Made by a program: the position numbers and the translations under genes. A stretch of 64,000 bases of DNA from Pardosa pseudoannulata (Eukaryota > Arthropoda > Arachnida > Araneae > Lycosidae). Each line of letters begins with the position of its first letter. The first letter of the stretch is position 1. Under the pieces are notes generated by a model that made no database searches, was not told the DNA's origin, and was given only the letters and a program-made list of their open reading frames with translations. The stretch spans positions 63,457,844-63,521,843 of the forward strand of contig CM063509.1 in assembly GCA_032207245.1 (NCBI GenBank). Reading direction: 5' to 3'. This document shows, one piece after another, positions 1 to 13,200 of the stretch.

Positions 1-567
1 TCACCCAATCATGAACACGTTTAAAAAGACCGTTTAAAACAAAGATTTGTGACAACAGAATAAAAAATTTACCCTATTTCATAACGTTTTTGAAAGGCTG
101 ATAAAAACTTATGTGAAATGCATAATTAGATCATTCCAAAGCTTACATAAACAACTCAGCACGCTATGTCAAACATGTGACGTCCCTGAGAGTGCATCGA
201 ATCTTACGCATCAAACCGAAGGCCATTCAGCATTGTGGCGGTTTGAGGAAAGTAAATTACTGGGTTGCAGGTGATTTAGAATAAAGAGTTCCGCGTACAT
301 GGTAATTTTGAGATCGCTTGCAGTTAAATAAAAGAATAGCGATGAATTTTATTGTCTTCTTTAATCGTCTTGACAATAGTTGATTAACTTCTGCAGTTAA
401 ATTGCGCAATAGCAGTTTTTAGGCTACAAATTTATTTAATCCTAATCAATATATTTTATTTCTTTTTTTCCCTGTTATTTATATGCGCTTTTACTTTTAT
501 TGTGAAAAACTGCTTCTGTCTTCTGTAAAAACGTAAGTATTGGAACTGTTACAAGCTGTCTTGTAAA
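1..567. other. no gene recognised
   Basis: AT-rich sequence without an open frame, splice-like exon or repeat that I can name. It may be intron or intergenic DNA upstream of the SEC14-like gene. Confidence 0.4.
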
Positions 568-745
568 GGCAGACATGCCACCTACTCCGGATTACTCCGG
601 AAAATAACAAAACTTTTGAACAGCTAAAAGATTACTATTCATCACTTAAATACAAAGGTTTGCAAATAATAATGCTGAATATTAATTACTCTTTTCACAC
701 ATTGAGTAGAAAATTTCTAGAATCCCTGACGATAGAAAAAATGGA
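568..745 (+). repeat. dispersed repeat with ACTCCGG motifs, copy 1
   Basis: This stretch closely resembles 1828-2316: the same opening (an AGACATG word followed by closely spaced ACTCCGG motifs), the same middle (AAAATAACAAAA, then GCTGAATATTA and CTCTTTTCACACA) and the same end (CTAGAATCCCTGA then a GATAGAAAAA-like run). It is the shorter and uninterrupted copy. Superfamily not recognised. Confidence 0.6.
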
Positions 746-1320
746 AATGTGGCTAAGCTATATTTGTGAGGGTGGGGTTCAATGAAAATATCTTTTCAGT
801 GCAAAATATAGTTTAATTACATAAAATCTTAGCTTGCACACAAAACAATTAAAGGAAAAAAATAAAAGTTAAACAGACGAAATATACATAGTTAAAATAG
901 TTAACACAATTAGAACCAGGGGAGGTCAAAGTGTTGCAGTGCCTCTGAAGTCCGTAAGGCCAACTGACTTTTTTTGGGGAAGTCTTCTTTTACGTGTGTG
1001 TTTGTTTCTGTACAGGTGGCAGCACGGTGCTGTGGCAAAGTACATTTGTTACAGAAATAGTTTAATCAGGTTTTTCAGAACAGTGTTTCTTATATTTGCT
1101 GTAATCCATTCGACGTCTAAAATGCCAGAATGATGTCCAAACAGCATTGTGAATGTTCATCGAATGTCCAGAGGAACCTGTGTGCTGCTAGAATAGGCAT
1201 TATATATAAAGCCTACATTAACAGCACTCATATATTCCAATAAACATCTAAATGAAATCCCCAATGTCTGTACGATGTCCAGATGACATCATGGATATCG
1301 AAGGGATATGCAGTTGAGCC

Positions 1321-1656
1321 CAAGGCCGTAGGCAGGGGGAGGGATTTGGGGGACTGCTTCCCCCCCCCGAAATTTTGAAAGACCATTTTGTAGATAGGCA
1401 ATGTCCCACGTTTGTGTGTGTGTGTGTGCTATCTGCCTAGCTGTTCATGAATATAAACAGTCATTTCCCTGAAAAAAAACCCCGCTCAGACCATAAAAGT
1501 CTTCCTAAGCCGGTGGCCGGAAATACAGCACTGTATTTCCGGCACTGTATTCTGGAAATACAGTGCTTACCCTTTCATCAGTTGAAGTATCATTCAAAAT
1601 AAAGATGTCTTTCTCCCTTGGTCCCCCTCCGAAAATAATTTCTGGCTATGGTCCTG
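1321..1656. mobile_element. hAT-like non-autonomous element, copy 1
   Basis: The element starts CAAGGCCGTAGGCAGGGG and its right end, read on the other strand, starts CAGGACCATAGCCAGAAAT, giving imperfect inverted termini of the CAGGGGCGTAGCCAG type common in hAT transposons. It is flanked by 8-bp near-identical duplications, GTTGAGCC (1313-1320) and GTTGAACC (1657-1664), as hAT insertion predicts. It has no transposase ORF. A second copy in the opposite orientation lies at 62991-63628. Confidence 0.7.
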
Positions 1657-1827
1657 GTTGAACCTGAGTGATATACAATTGCACTGTTTTGATAAAGTAT
1701 ATACTATATTTTTGGTATTTCATACTTTGCCCCCAAACAGTCGCGCATTCTATAAAGTGTTTAGTCATTGTGTAGAGTGCCTGTATTTCATATTTTACTA
1801 ATAATATATACACTAGTGAAGATTTCC

Positions 1828-2316
1828 AGACATGTCAACTACTCCGGATTCTCCTGACAACTCCGGCCGAACGATGGCCGAATGGTTAGGGTGCTGGCCT
1901 TCGGACCCGGAGTTCGTGGGTTCGAATCCCACTGTAGCATGGATGTTCGTAGCCGTTCGGAATCGGCTTTAAGCAGTAGGTCCCGGTCTCATTAACCCTC
2001 GTGTTGCAAAAAGTAGACCGTAGCACTCCAAACCAAACCAAACCTGACAGCTCCGGAGAAATGAGAAAATTTGATAACTCCGGAAACTACTCAGACTTCT
2101 CCGGAAAATAACAAAAATTTTGAAGAGCTAATAGATTAAAATTCAGCAACTGAATACAAAGTTTTGCAAAAAATAGTGCTGAATATTACTCTTTTCACAC
2201 AGTATTGCTGTATGTTGAAAGTTTTCAGCACTGTGCGGAAAAACATAACTGAATTTAGGTCAAATTTTAATAGACAAACTCTAGAATCCCTGATGGTAGA
2301 AAAATGGAAATATTTT
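1828..2316 (+). repeat. dispersed repeat with ACTCCGG motifs, copy 2, split by a SINE
   Basis: Second copy of the repeat at 568-745. It is interrupted by the SINE at 1867-2043, whose 13-bp target duplications lie inside it. Extra ACTCCGG-type motifs follow the SINE before the shared middle and end resume. Confidence 0.6.
1867..2043 (+). mobile_element. tRNA-derived SINE (family 1), full length
   Basis: The head has RNA polymerase III promoter elements: an A-box-like GGCCGAATGGTTAGGG and a B box GGGTTCGAATCCC. The body carries the family signature (ATGGATGTTCGTAGCC, then GGCTTTAAGCAGTAGGTCCC) and ends in AACCAAACC repeats. Flanking duplications CTGACAACTCCGG (1854-1866) and CTGACAGCTCCGG (2044-2056) differ at one base, showing LINE-type retroposition. 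Related copies lie at 32291-32464 and 61259-61441, with decayed ones at 10015, 45548, 50020 and 61050. Confidence 0.88.
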
Positions 2317-2529
2317 AATCGGGATCAATGTTGATATAAGAAACACTATTTTGAAAAGTAAGCTCTTAAAGCTAAAAAAGCTACTCATAAATTTATAAAT
2401 ATATAAATTTTGATTTACCTTTTATAATTTACTACTGTGTAAATATTTTAAATTTAATTTTAATTTAGAAACCATTAAGATATGTACTTATGTATAATCT
2501 GTAAGTAGCATGTTCAAATTTCAAACCAC

Positions 2530-2953
2530 GCTGTGACGACTTCAGTGTTCTTGAGTGAAGAAGTAGAGTGAAGAAGGATCACACTCACAATAGAATTAGA
2601 AATAACTTTTATTTTTTCTGGAGTAAATACTGGGTATATACAGTAGTTTACAAAGGGATTCTAATTCTTCCAAAACAAGTCGAAATGTAGAGGATTTTTG
2701 ATAGCACTGAATTACCACGACGATCACAGTCGGAAAAAAAATAATAATCCCACGATGGGAAGGCCTTTCCAGGGTGCAGTGCAAACCTAATCTATCCCCC
2801 GTTCGGTGTCCGAGACCCTGCCGTTCCTTATATGAGAGGATTTTACGAGTCTCCTGAACGCAATCACTAAAAAGATAGCTTCGGTCAATAATCGCGGTAG
2901 CCTCCAAGAGATCAAAGCACCTACGTAAAAAAATATCCAAAAGCCCCGAGTCG
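2530..2953. other. unassigned GC-richer sequence, left of the 2.4-kb element
   Basis: Noticeably less AT-rich than its surroundings. A 114-codon frame is open on the minus strand (2596-2940), but the protein matches nothing I recognise. The sequence probably continues at 5386-5841, because the 2962-5377 element inserted between them and duplicated 8 bp of target. It could be an older transposon remnant. Confidence 0.3.
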
Positions 2954-2961
2954 AAAAATTC

Positions 2962-5377
2962 AGGAGTGGATCGGGACAGCCAATTTTGGGTGCTTACACT
3001 TCCGGTAGAAAATTGCTTCCTTCCCAGTTTATTGTAATGGACAGTAAATAGCCTGATTTAAACATGGGAAAATTACTCATTGAAATATACTTCAATATAG
3101 TACTTTAGAAGCTTATATTTTTCTATCAAAGAATATTCAAGAAAAATTCTCTTTTACTCTTTATTAAGTGAAATAATTATTCAATATTCTGTATACTTTT
3201 ATCTGTATACTTTTTAGAAGAATAGTAAAATTTAAACTTATGAATATTCTTTGATAGAAAAATGTAAGTTTCTAAATTATTATATTATTATAACATTTTT
3301 TCAGAACAATGTTTTTATCTTTAAAAATCAGGCTGTTTACTGCCCATTTTTCTATCAAAGAATATTCAAGAAAAATTCTCTTTTACTCTTTATTAAGTGA
3401 AATAATTATTCAATATTCTGTATACTTTTATCTGTATACTTTTTAGAAGAATAGTAAAATTTAAACTTATGAATATTCTTTGATAGAAAAATGTAAGTTT
3501 CTAAATTATTATATTATTATAACATTTTTTCAGAACAATGTTTTTATCTTTAAAAATCAGGCTGTTTACTGCCCATTTTTCTATCAAAGAATATTCAAGA
3601 AAAATTCTCTTTTACTCTTTATTAAGTGAAATAATTATTCAATATTCTGTATACTTTTATCTGTATACTTTTTAGAAGAATAGTAAAATTTAAACTTATG
3701 AATATTCTTTGATAGAAAAATGTAAGTTTCTAAATTATTATATTATTATAACATTTTTTCAGAACAATGTTTTAATCTTTAAAAATCAGGCTGTTTACTG
3801 CCCATTTTTCTATCAAAGAATATTCATGAAAAATTCTCTTTTACTCTTTATTAAGTGAAATAATTATTCAATATTGCTGTATACTTTTTAAAGGAATAGT
3901 AAAATTTAAACTTATGAATATTCTTTGATAGAAAAATGTAAGTTTCTAAATTATTTTATTATTATAACATTTTTTCAGAACAATGTTTTTATCTTTAAAA
4001 ATCAGGCTGTTTACTGCCCATTTTTCTATCAAAGAATATTCAAGAAAAATTCTCTTTTACTCTTTATTAAGTGAAATAATTATTCAATATTCTGTATACT
4101 TTATTTGTATACTTTTTAGAGGAATAGTAAATTTAAACTGTGATTTTCTTTGATAGAAAAATGTAAATTTCTAAATTATTATATTAAATAAATTTTTTCA
4201 GAACAATGTTTTAATCTTTAAAAATCAGGCTGTTTACTGCCCATTTTTTCTATCAATATTCAAGAAAAAAATTCTCTTTTATTCTTTATTATGAATATTA
4301 TTCAATATTGCTGTATACTTTTTAGAATAATAGTAAAATTTAAACTTATGAATATTCTTTGATAGAAAAATGTAAGTTTCTAAATTATTTTATTATTATA
4401 ACATTTTTTCAGAACAATGTTTTTATCTTTAAAAATCAGGCTGTTTACTGCCCATTTTTCTATCAAAGAATATTCAAGAAAAATTCTCTTTTACTCTTTA
4501 TTAAGTGAAATAATTATTCAATATTGCTGTATACTTTTTAGAGGAATAGTAAAATTTAAACTTATGAATATTCTTTGATAGAAAAATGTAAGTTTCTAAA
4601 TTATTTTATTATTATAACATTTTTTCAGAACAATGTTTTAATCTTTAAGTAATATTTTTCTATCAAAGAATATTCAAGAAAAATTCTGTTTTACTCTTTA
4701 TTAAGTGAAATAATTATTCAATATTCTGTATACTTTTATCTGTATACTTTTTAGAGGAATAGTAAAATTTAAACTTATGAATATTCTTTGATAGAAAAAT
4801 GTAAGTTTCTAAATTAATATATTATTATAACATTTTTTCAGAACAATGTTTTTATCTTTAAAAATCAGGCTGTTTACTGCCCATTATAGACAGCTTGAGG
4901 TATAAAGTTTATAATAGCAAAAATTGATTTTAAAATAATAAAAAAAAGATAAAAAAATTGACAGTTAAAAATAAAAATCAATTTTAAAAATTGTCAAAAA
5001 TGTAAAAAAAAATATTAGAAATAAAATAAAATATTAAATTATAAAAATAATAATAAATATTAAAATTAATAAATTTATTACAATAAAATATTAGAAATAC
5101 TAGCACTTCTCAAGCTCATTTCTTAGCAGAAACTAATTTTATAAACTTAAAACGACAAAAACTAACAAAAATAAAAGTAAAAAATTAAATAAAATTCAAA
5201 TAAAAAGGAGAAAATTGACTGAAAATATTGTCAAAAATGTAAATAAAATAATAAAATAACTGTCCAATTAATTGAGTAGTTTTAGTTAATATATTAGTGA
5301 ATAGATGGCGCCAGTGAGCCAAGCAATTTTCTACCGGAAGTGTAAGCACCCAAAATTGGCTGTCCCGATCCACTCGT
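2962..5377. mobile_element. 2.4-kb inverted-repeat element carrying a tandem array
   Basis: The termini are inverted repeats of about 57 bp (2962-3018 against the complement of 5321-5377, one visible mismatch), beginning AGGAGTGGATCGGGACAGCC. Perfect 8-bp duplications AAAAATTC flank it (2954-2961 and 5378-5385). An 8-bp duplication fits several DNA-transposon superfamilies (hAT, P, Merlin), so I do not assign one. No transposase frame is present. The interior is the 3118-4884 tandem array followed by very AT-rich sequence. Confidence 0.75.
3118..4884 (+). repeat. tandem array, 8 units of about 200-230 bp
   Basis: Units start near 3118, 3347, 3576, 3805, 4021, 4245, 4455 and 4655. The first three periods are exactly 229 bp; later units are shortened by small deletions. 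Each unit opens with TTTCTATCAAAGAATATTCA and carries its reverse complement about 115 bp later, so each can form a hairpin with arms of about 22 bp. The spacer carries AAATCAGGCTGTTTACTGCC, and an inverted version of that spacer lies just left of the array near 3038-3060. Confidence 0.9.
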
Positions 5378-5385
5378 AAAAATTC

Positions 5386-5841
5386 TAGGCTTTTTACACC
5401 TGGGGGTCAGTTACGATTCCAGTTACCTGAAAACTCCAGCTAAGGTTACAGTTAGTTGTTTTAGCTGAATTCTCATTCACTGGCTGTCCCGATTCTGATA
5501 TCTCGATACAATCCTCTGAGCTCATTACCGCAACCGATCGGGGGTGACGCCTATTCAACCGAACTGTCAATATCCCAGACACGGAGTCGCCACGCTATTG
5601 TCGTGGGTTGAAACTGGAGGCTCCCGATCAGCTGATTTCTTCCGTTAGTTTTGGACAAATGGGATCTTCACAACGATGTTACTCCGGACACAAGTGCCTG
5701 ACTGTTGGTATGTCTGTAAAGACCTTAATCACACATAAACCGAAACTTGCAGAAAAAGTACGAAACAGAATTCCTTTTCCTGACGAAGATTTCGTGAATT
5801 TCTCAAGTGACAGCAAAAATTGTTCATCCGATTTATCTTGA
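5386..5841. other. unassigned GC-richer sequence, right of the 2.4-kb element
   Basis: Probably the continuation of 2530-2953. A 77-codon frame on the plus strand (5608-5841) and a 62-codon frame on the minus strand (5394-5582) are open, but neither resembles a known family. The 13-mer ATCGGGACAGCCA, also found in the ends of the adjacent element, occurs here on the minus strand near 5480. Confidence 0.25.
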
Positions 5842-7505
5842 CTAAGTTTGACACGTAATTAGATCTTTGTTCAATGGGAAACTTTTTGCTGTCATATGAG
5901 AAATTTTCTCATTCTTCAACGGAAAAGAGAATCTTATAATGAATACTGTCCTTTTTTAACGCGTTCAGGTGTGTGTGATCAGATGTGTAATAAGACCACA
6001 ACACATTGTATGAGGGACACTTACTAGTTAATACAATCCAAGTACGTAATCTTTATATTAAAATTTAAAAAATTATGGATTTTTTGTTTCAATTTATTTA
6101 TATTCAGTCTAATAGAGGCCCTAACTCCCCCCTCTATCTTCCTCATTTTTTTTTCTTTTTTGTCAGTTGACCACTGTCAAAAAAGAATATTATAGACAAT
6201 TTACAAATTTGATAAATCTAGACTTCTGAGTGCAATGGAAATTTTTATTTTGAATAATAATATCTTTCATTTAAATGGAGTTTTGTTGGTTTGTCAACCA
6301 AGGTGTAGATAGAAGGTCCATTTCTGCCTCAAACTAAGTACAAAGAAACTGAAGATCAAGTTTTGTTAATTTAAATAAATAAGCTACAATGTATTTATGA
6401 TTAAAGGTAAAAGTTTTCTTCACCGATCACAAAGGAAGTTATAGCCCGTATTTTTTAGTTGCCATGGCTTACTTAGCAATGTAACTTTATTGCAGCCATG
6501 GAAGATAACTCGCTCAGACTCTAAGATTAGAAGAAATATTTAGCAAATAACCTTTATTTTCATCTTAAAGTTGGAGAACTGACCGATACGTCTTACACAG
6601 GCAAGAGACGAACCTGCTTCTGTGGATTTTGGAAAATGCCATTTGGAAGAAGTTAGAATTACGGTGATAATTTCACATGAGAGAGAGACTTAAAGCAAGT
6701 GGTTTGTTAAAACAGTTGTGGTGGAATAATTGCATACAACTGTGTAAAGATTGCAAGGATATACATCTTTTCCTGGGAGAATTGACAACTGGGTTAGAAA
6801 AGGAAACGAAAGGGCAATATATATCATTTATTAATTTATATTTTAGTAGGTGAAGTGTGGGAGGAATGAAGTCTTAATGAATTACGTCCTTGATTTTGAG
6901 TGACTGGGAGAGGTAAGTTTAGAACGGGAATTGGGATAAATTTGGAGAACTTTATGGGCAATAATTTTTGATACATCACAGATATGTATGTACGTATATG
7001 TGTGTATACAAAAAAAAAGATTTTATTTAAAAAAAATATATTAAAAGTTTTAAAAAGGTATCCTCAACATTCTTAAATCTAAAAGTGCAAAATGATTCTA
7101 CGAGAATACCATTAAATTTCACTCCCTGATGATAATAACTTTGGCAATCATTTTGTATCAAAAGCATAAGTTAAAAATGCTATTAAATCATCTTTAAAAA
7201 GTTCCAAAAAGTCGGCTTTATTCAAACTGGTCGTCTTACAAAAAAATAACCCACGCGGGTTTTTGTGAAGCTCTGTTCATTTTGATTAACCCCTGAAGGA
7301 GAAGAAAATTTATCCGTCCTCCAAATGCAAATCATATACCAGTATGAAGATTTTTCGTTTTTCGTTCATAAAAGTAAAAGCTTCTAACCTGTCTTACAAT
7401 ATGATTCATAGTTTTCCAAAACATTAATGACTTTGGATTTTAAATAAATATTTTTAATCACTTTTTATTTTCTATGTGAAACCACTTTTTACTCTTGTAT
7501 TATAG
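5842..7505. other. probable intron or upstream DNA, no exon assigned
   Basis: No supported exon. A CRAL-TRIO N-terminal exon would be expected here or further upstream. A weak candidate near 6602-6660 was considered and not accepted. Confidence 0.35.
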
Positions 7506-10500
7506 GAATTTTCCAGCTTCAATTTTGGGGGAATTATCGGATTTGACAAGGAAGGTTCTTTGGTAAGAGTCCTCAACTTAGGAGGTGCTGACACAAAAGG
7601 TAGGCACATCCTTTCAGTTTCATTAGAAAGGTTCGTAAATTGAATGGTTGGAAATTTCTGCTTCAGTAAACAGCAACATAAACACATAAAGAAAATGAAA
7701 AATTGCCAATTTTTTCTAAGTTTATTTCGTGGCTATCCATTATTTGTTTAAATGTCTTAATAATTCTTCCCCAATCAATTGCACTTGTATAATATTATTT
7801 CTAGATACATTGGCTTAACTTTTTTTTATGTGAAACAAACAGTTCATGCCTATTTGAATATATTATTCTATAACTCTATTGCTTTTAATTCACTCTTCCT
7901 TACATGATTAACAAGAATGTAGTTTAATAATGTGTGTATAGATTACAGTTTAATAATAAACTGCTGGTACAGTATCGTATATGAGGTGGGACTACTGCAG
8001 TAAATACTGCCTATTCATCATTCAAAATATCCGGTTACCCTTTATTTTGAGGCAGATGTATAAAAAAAAGCATTTCATCATGAACTGTTAGGTCACCAAA
8101 ATTGAATGACCATGCATTTGTTATCAGGACATAACCACAAATATTGCAGGGAGGAATAGATGTCCAGTGCAGGAGTCGGAAGATTTGACTATTGAGCCAC
8201 GTGTGACTCTTCGCATAGGCATTTGCTTCATTTCAGATTTCTGTCCCTATAAACTGTATCAATATTAGCTAATACATGGGCCACAGATGGCTTAGTGGTC
8301 AGCGTGTGGTGCCAGAATTCTGGATTTAAGCTTAGCAGACTCACAGTACATCCAGAGAGGAGCCGCGGTGGCCCAGTCGGCAAAAGCAGCAATCTCGTAT
8401 CCGAAGGACAGCGGGATCAAGGCTCGTGCGAGCCAAAGATCCATCAGTAATGGTATCTGGAGTACGTAAAACAAGTTTCGGATCCTCTAAGTCCCAAATG
8501 ATATCTTTGGAGGTGGCAGGCCAAACCCGGGTTCTTCAGCTTGGTAATTTCTGCTTCTAAATTACGAGGAAGCACTTCAGCAAAGCGGTTCTTTCCCCTT
8601 ATCTATATGCTCATGAAAATGAAAGGCGCACCCCTTTTTGGGGTTTAGTCAATCTTCAGTCCTTGAGGCTTCTCGCTCAAGTGAAACTGCACAATACCCT
8701 TAACCACGCACCAGTCGCATATCACGACGGAGTCAATTGGACCTAATGTAAGATTTGTAAGGGTTGGGGGATGAGTAACAACAACATCCAGAGAACGTGC
8801 AGTATAAATCTGTGGGTCTGGATACTTTGTCACTAGGAAGTGAGCAAATGAGAAAAAAAAACGAAATCAACAGCAAAAATTCCTTCCTCTTGTTCATGAT
8901 CAAAATTTGAGGGATCTTCAGCGTAGCATCAAGAATGCATTACATCCGTCAGGGTAGACGGCCCGTTACAAGGTATCAAACAGCTAATACATATAGATGA
9001 GTCTTTAATACCTTAGTTACCTTGTTTAACCAAATAACTTTCTCTCTTGAAAGTCTACCAACCCCTGCACTAGTGGTTAGAGCTCCAGGTTTGAAACTCG
9101 AAATGCCGGGTTTGAGTACTCTCAGAAAGCTTAGAACATCTGTCTGTGCAGAATGAATCTGTGAGTTAGAAAGTTCTCTTAAACGTCTCCAAAGGAAGAT
9201 ACCCGAAATCAGAAGCACCTCTTAAGAGGATGATCAAATTGGATAGGAATATTCAGTGCAGCAACATGAATGTCTTATACTTGAAACAATTGATGCAGAT
9301 TATGAATTATCAAATCAAATTAAATATTGTGGGCATCTTCAAGTGCACTCAGAGAACGTGCAGGATGAATCTGTGAGTTAGAGAGTCCTCTGAAACGTCT
9401 CCAAAGAAATATACTCAAAATCAGGAGCACTTCTTAAGAGGATGATCAAATTGGATAGGAATCTCTAGTGCAGCAACATAAATGTCTTATACATGACAGA
9501 ATTAATGCCGATTACGAATTAGCAAATCAAATATTGTGGACTTGCTGATAGTTATAACTAATATATGTCAGGAATTTATATCCAGTTTTGTTTACAGAAA
9601 CCTTTAAACTAAACCGTCCATCACGAATGTTTTTCATAGATTAACATGGTTTTGAATAAGTCCAGTAGAACAGATACTTACGCTTATTAATCTTAATCTT
9701 GAAGCGGAGAAAAAGAGGACACTCGTGTACAGTAAAATATGATATCAAGAATATTAGGTTTTATTAGCAATCAGCAACTGCGCAAAAATAAAAACATTTT
9801 TTTTTTAATCTTTTTAATGGATTCCGATGCTCAATATTTGTGATACAATTTCAGGTCTCATGAATGCAGTGCCTACAATAGAAGGATTCAAGACTCTCAT
9901 ATGGATGGTTCAACATGATAAAGCCTTATTAGAGGAAGAAAACAGAAAGGTCTGTAACGTAACTTTTGTCAAAGACATGCATTCAGTTTTAAATAGGATC
10001 TTTACGTTTATAATGGGTTGGGCGATGGACGAATCGGTAGTGTATTACCTTTAGCTACCCTAATCCTAGAGTTCGAATCCCGCTGTTGGCACTGATGCTC
10101 ATGAGCGTTCGTGATTGGCTTTCAACATTAAGACCTGGTTTCCGACCGTATAAACCAAATAAAATACGCCTCTAATGACCATCACTTATTAATGTTATTC
10201 TTATGAAAGATTTTAATAAATACATTCGGGCATTATTTTCTCCAGTGAAGGAATTGTTAACCCTTTCGTGGGTCATTTATTTCTCACATAACGTTTTCGA
10301 ACTTTCAGAACAGAAGTGCTAATTATATTCAGTTGATCAAATAATAAATGACAGCGATCCGCGATAGCTCAGTCGGCAAAGGCAACGATTTCGTAACTGG
10401 AGGATTGCGGGGTCGGAACCCGAGCGGGCCTAAGATCCACCGTGTTCATTAAAGGTAACTGGGGAACGTAGAATATATTCGTGGTCACAATGTCCTCCAA

Positions 10501-13130
10501 GTTCTCAAACGATACCTCTGAGAGTAGCAGGTAAAGCCTATGGGTCTTCTGCTTGGTCCCTGCTTCTAAATTACGGGGACCCACTTAAGCATAAATCGTA
10601 CTTTTACCCTTGAAGTGCCCGTTAAAACGAAAGGCGTAAAGCCCTTTGCCTTAATACGAGTAGCCTCCGGCTCGATTGTGCTTGTTTGACCGAGTGGCAT
10701 AAGACAACAACAGAATTTAATAAAACCTAAAAATATACACAAGGTACAACAGGTTCCTCTACAAAAGAAATGTGTGGTAAAACATTCTTGTGAGTCTAAA
10801 GAAAATTAAATCACAAGACCCATCACAAGACATTTAGTTATCTGATTTTAAAAAGTTCTGATTAACCCTCTAAGCGGTTAGCACGTATAATTCCGCCAAA
10901 CCGATGATTACTTCTAAAAGTACAATTTTCGAACTCCAAAAACGCTCCGAAAATGAATGTAATATACATTTTTGCCAGTGCTTTCTCCCATGGAGTTTTG
11001 AGGTAGGAGGGTCTATTGTTTAGGAACTGCACCCCTCTTTCACTGACATTTCTTGAGGGATGCACCCCTACCCCCTGAGGCACAAAGAGGCTGATAGATT
11101 TTCATGGCTTTGTAAATTTCTATTTCGAAGTATTTCTTTTGCGGCAACAGATATATCTCTAATTGCACCCCTTAAATATCTTGGATGACTTTCGTATAAA
11201 AATATAAATCAGTCTTTCAAAGAATATTTTTAATTGTACTTTTAGAATCTATTATTTCTTATCGGATAATATTCCAGACTTGAAGATCTTTATGTGTATT
11301 ACAAATTAACAATCTATAATATCTGTTTGTATATCTATATATAATTGGAAGTAAAGGGACAATAACGTGGGTGGGTTTTCCATATTATATTCTAGTCGAC
11401 AAAGGGTGAAGGTAAAAATCATAGAACTCTTTGGCCACTGACATTAGCGTATTTTGGAGAATTGTTTTATAGATGTGTTCCACTCGGAGGGTTAATAAAA
11501 CTATACATCAATCTATATGCATAACGGAAATTCGGAAAACATGCAATCAAGAAATAGTTAACTGCTTTTACATAAATATACTTCTAATAACATAGAAGAT
11601 TTTCAAGCAGACTGATTACAGATCAAATAAATTATTATTATATTATTATTATATTATTATTATATTATTATTATACTATTATTATATTATTATTTAGGGC
11701 CGATCCCACCAAAGTCGTTTAAGGGATTACTACGATTAGCCACGATTAACCCTGGCGCCAACCATGGAACGCAATTCTCCAACCAAGATTAATCTTGGAT
11801 AGCATTAAACGACTTTGGTGGGATCGGCCTTTAGTCTTTTTTTCTTATAACTTTTAAGTTATCAATAAATAACTAACACTTTGTATTATATTAATAAATA
11901 GGGTAAGTTTTTAATAAGTTATGACTGGTAACTTATTTTTCACAGTTTAATTTTTAATTTAGTTTTCAGCTTTTAGTGTTTAGTTTTGTTGCCCGCGACC
12001 TTTGAACTTTATTTTATGAAATTTAAAGATTTTTTTCTTATTATTTTGATAAAAATTAGTTTCATATTCATAAATTTCCTTTAATTATCTGTAATTTGAT
12101 ATATAGTACCATACAATTTTATGAAATTTGATACATATTACAGGTTTTTTTAAAAAAGAAAATAAATAAATAAATAAAAATATATATATATTTTTTTTTT
12201 AAGCCCACTATGCTACATATACTGTGACATCAACAATTAGCTTTGAAATTTAACTCTCGCCTTAAGTATTCAATACATATAATCTATAGAAAAACATATT
12301 TTGTTTGCATAGTTATTCAAAAATATATCTAGACATTCAAGCTTGAACTAATTAACTAAGCAAAATAATTATTTTAATAGACGGGACGAAAGAATAGCCA
12401 CTTTGTCTTCATCTTGAATTTGGATGAACTGACGATGAACCAGGTTTCTTACAAACCAGGTAATATTTTCGTTAATCTATTAACTTTATATTTCAGTTAT
12501 GATATAAAATCAATTAAATTATTTTAATTTTGAAAATTCCATTACAAATAAATAACCTTTTCCTACATGTAATATACTTATTGGTATTCAAGTTAAGAAT
12601 CCGCGGTAGCTCAGTTGGCAAAGACAGCGACCTCGTAACTGAAAGGTTGTGGGTTCGCGGCTCTTTCAGGTCTAAGATCCGTCTTGTTCGTTAAAGGTGA
12701 CTGGGTCACGTAAAATAGGTTCGTGGTCACTGTGAGAGTACAGCTATGTTTGACATAAGGTTTGTGAAACTGATTTGCTCACAGCACTCGCACGTTGTGG
12801 GTTGCATGGCCAAGTATTTTTTCGCGACTCCAGGAAGCGTGTGGTGTGGCCAGTGAAAACGATTGCACTTAAACTTCACCAAGTTTTGGAGAGTTGTGAT
12901 TGGTCTCCAGGAGGCGATTCAGGACCATCCTTGGAGTCCCGGTCAATCTGGACAGAGCCGGGAAAGAACGCATTGTCCACAGGACAATGGAACGACGGGC
13001 GCATCATCACAGGATAATGGAAAAAATATAGGGTTGCTGGAGTTGTTCAGAATGAAGGAAAAGAATGCAGCGTGCTCTAAAACTTTGGCAATTTTTTCTT
13101 TCAGGTGTAGCACGTGGAGTGCTTCTTTTA

Positions 13131-13200
<70 letters not shown>

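Noticed and set aside
1867..2043. Genuine tRNA gene
   Set aside because: Box A and B are present, but there is no foldable acceptor stem or clean 3' end. The ~177-bp unit has target duplications and dispersed copies, so it is a SINE.
2596..2940. 114-aa minus-strand ORF
   Set aside because: No recognisable domain and no splice context. It lies in repeat-like DNA split by a transposon.
5608..5841. 77-aa plus-strand ORF
   Set aside because: Unrecognised composition and no regulatory or splice context. Probably an old repeat.
6602..6660. Possible CRAL-TRIO N-lobe exon (contains LLLWILENAIWKKLEL)
   Set aside because: Resembles the LLRWL.A motif only loosely. Its donor is poor, and about 30 expected residues would still be missing before the 7506 exon.
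8645..8833. 62-aa minus-strand ORF with protein-like composition
   Set aside because: Part of it (around 8790-8825) is shared with the repeated SINE-like sequence at 9112-9542, so it is repeat-derived.
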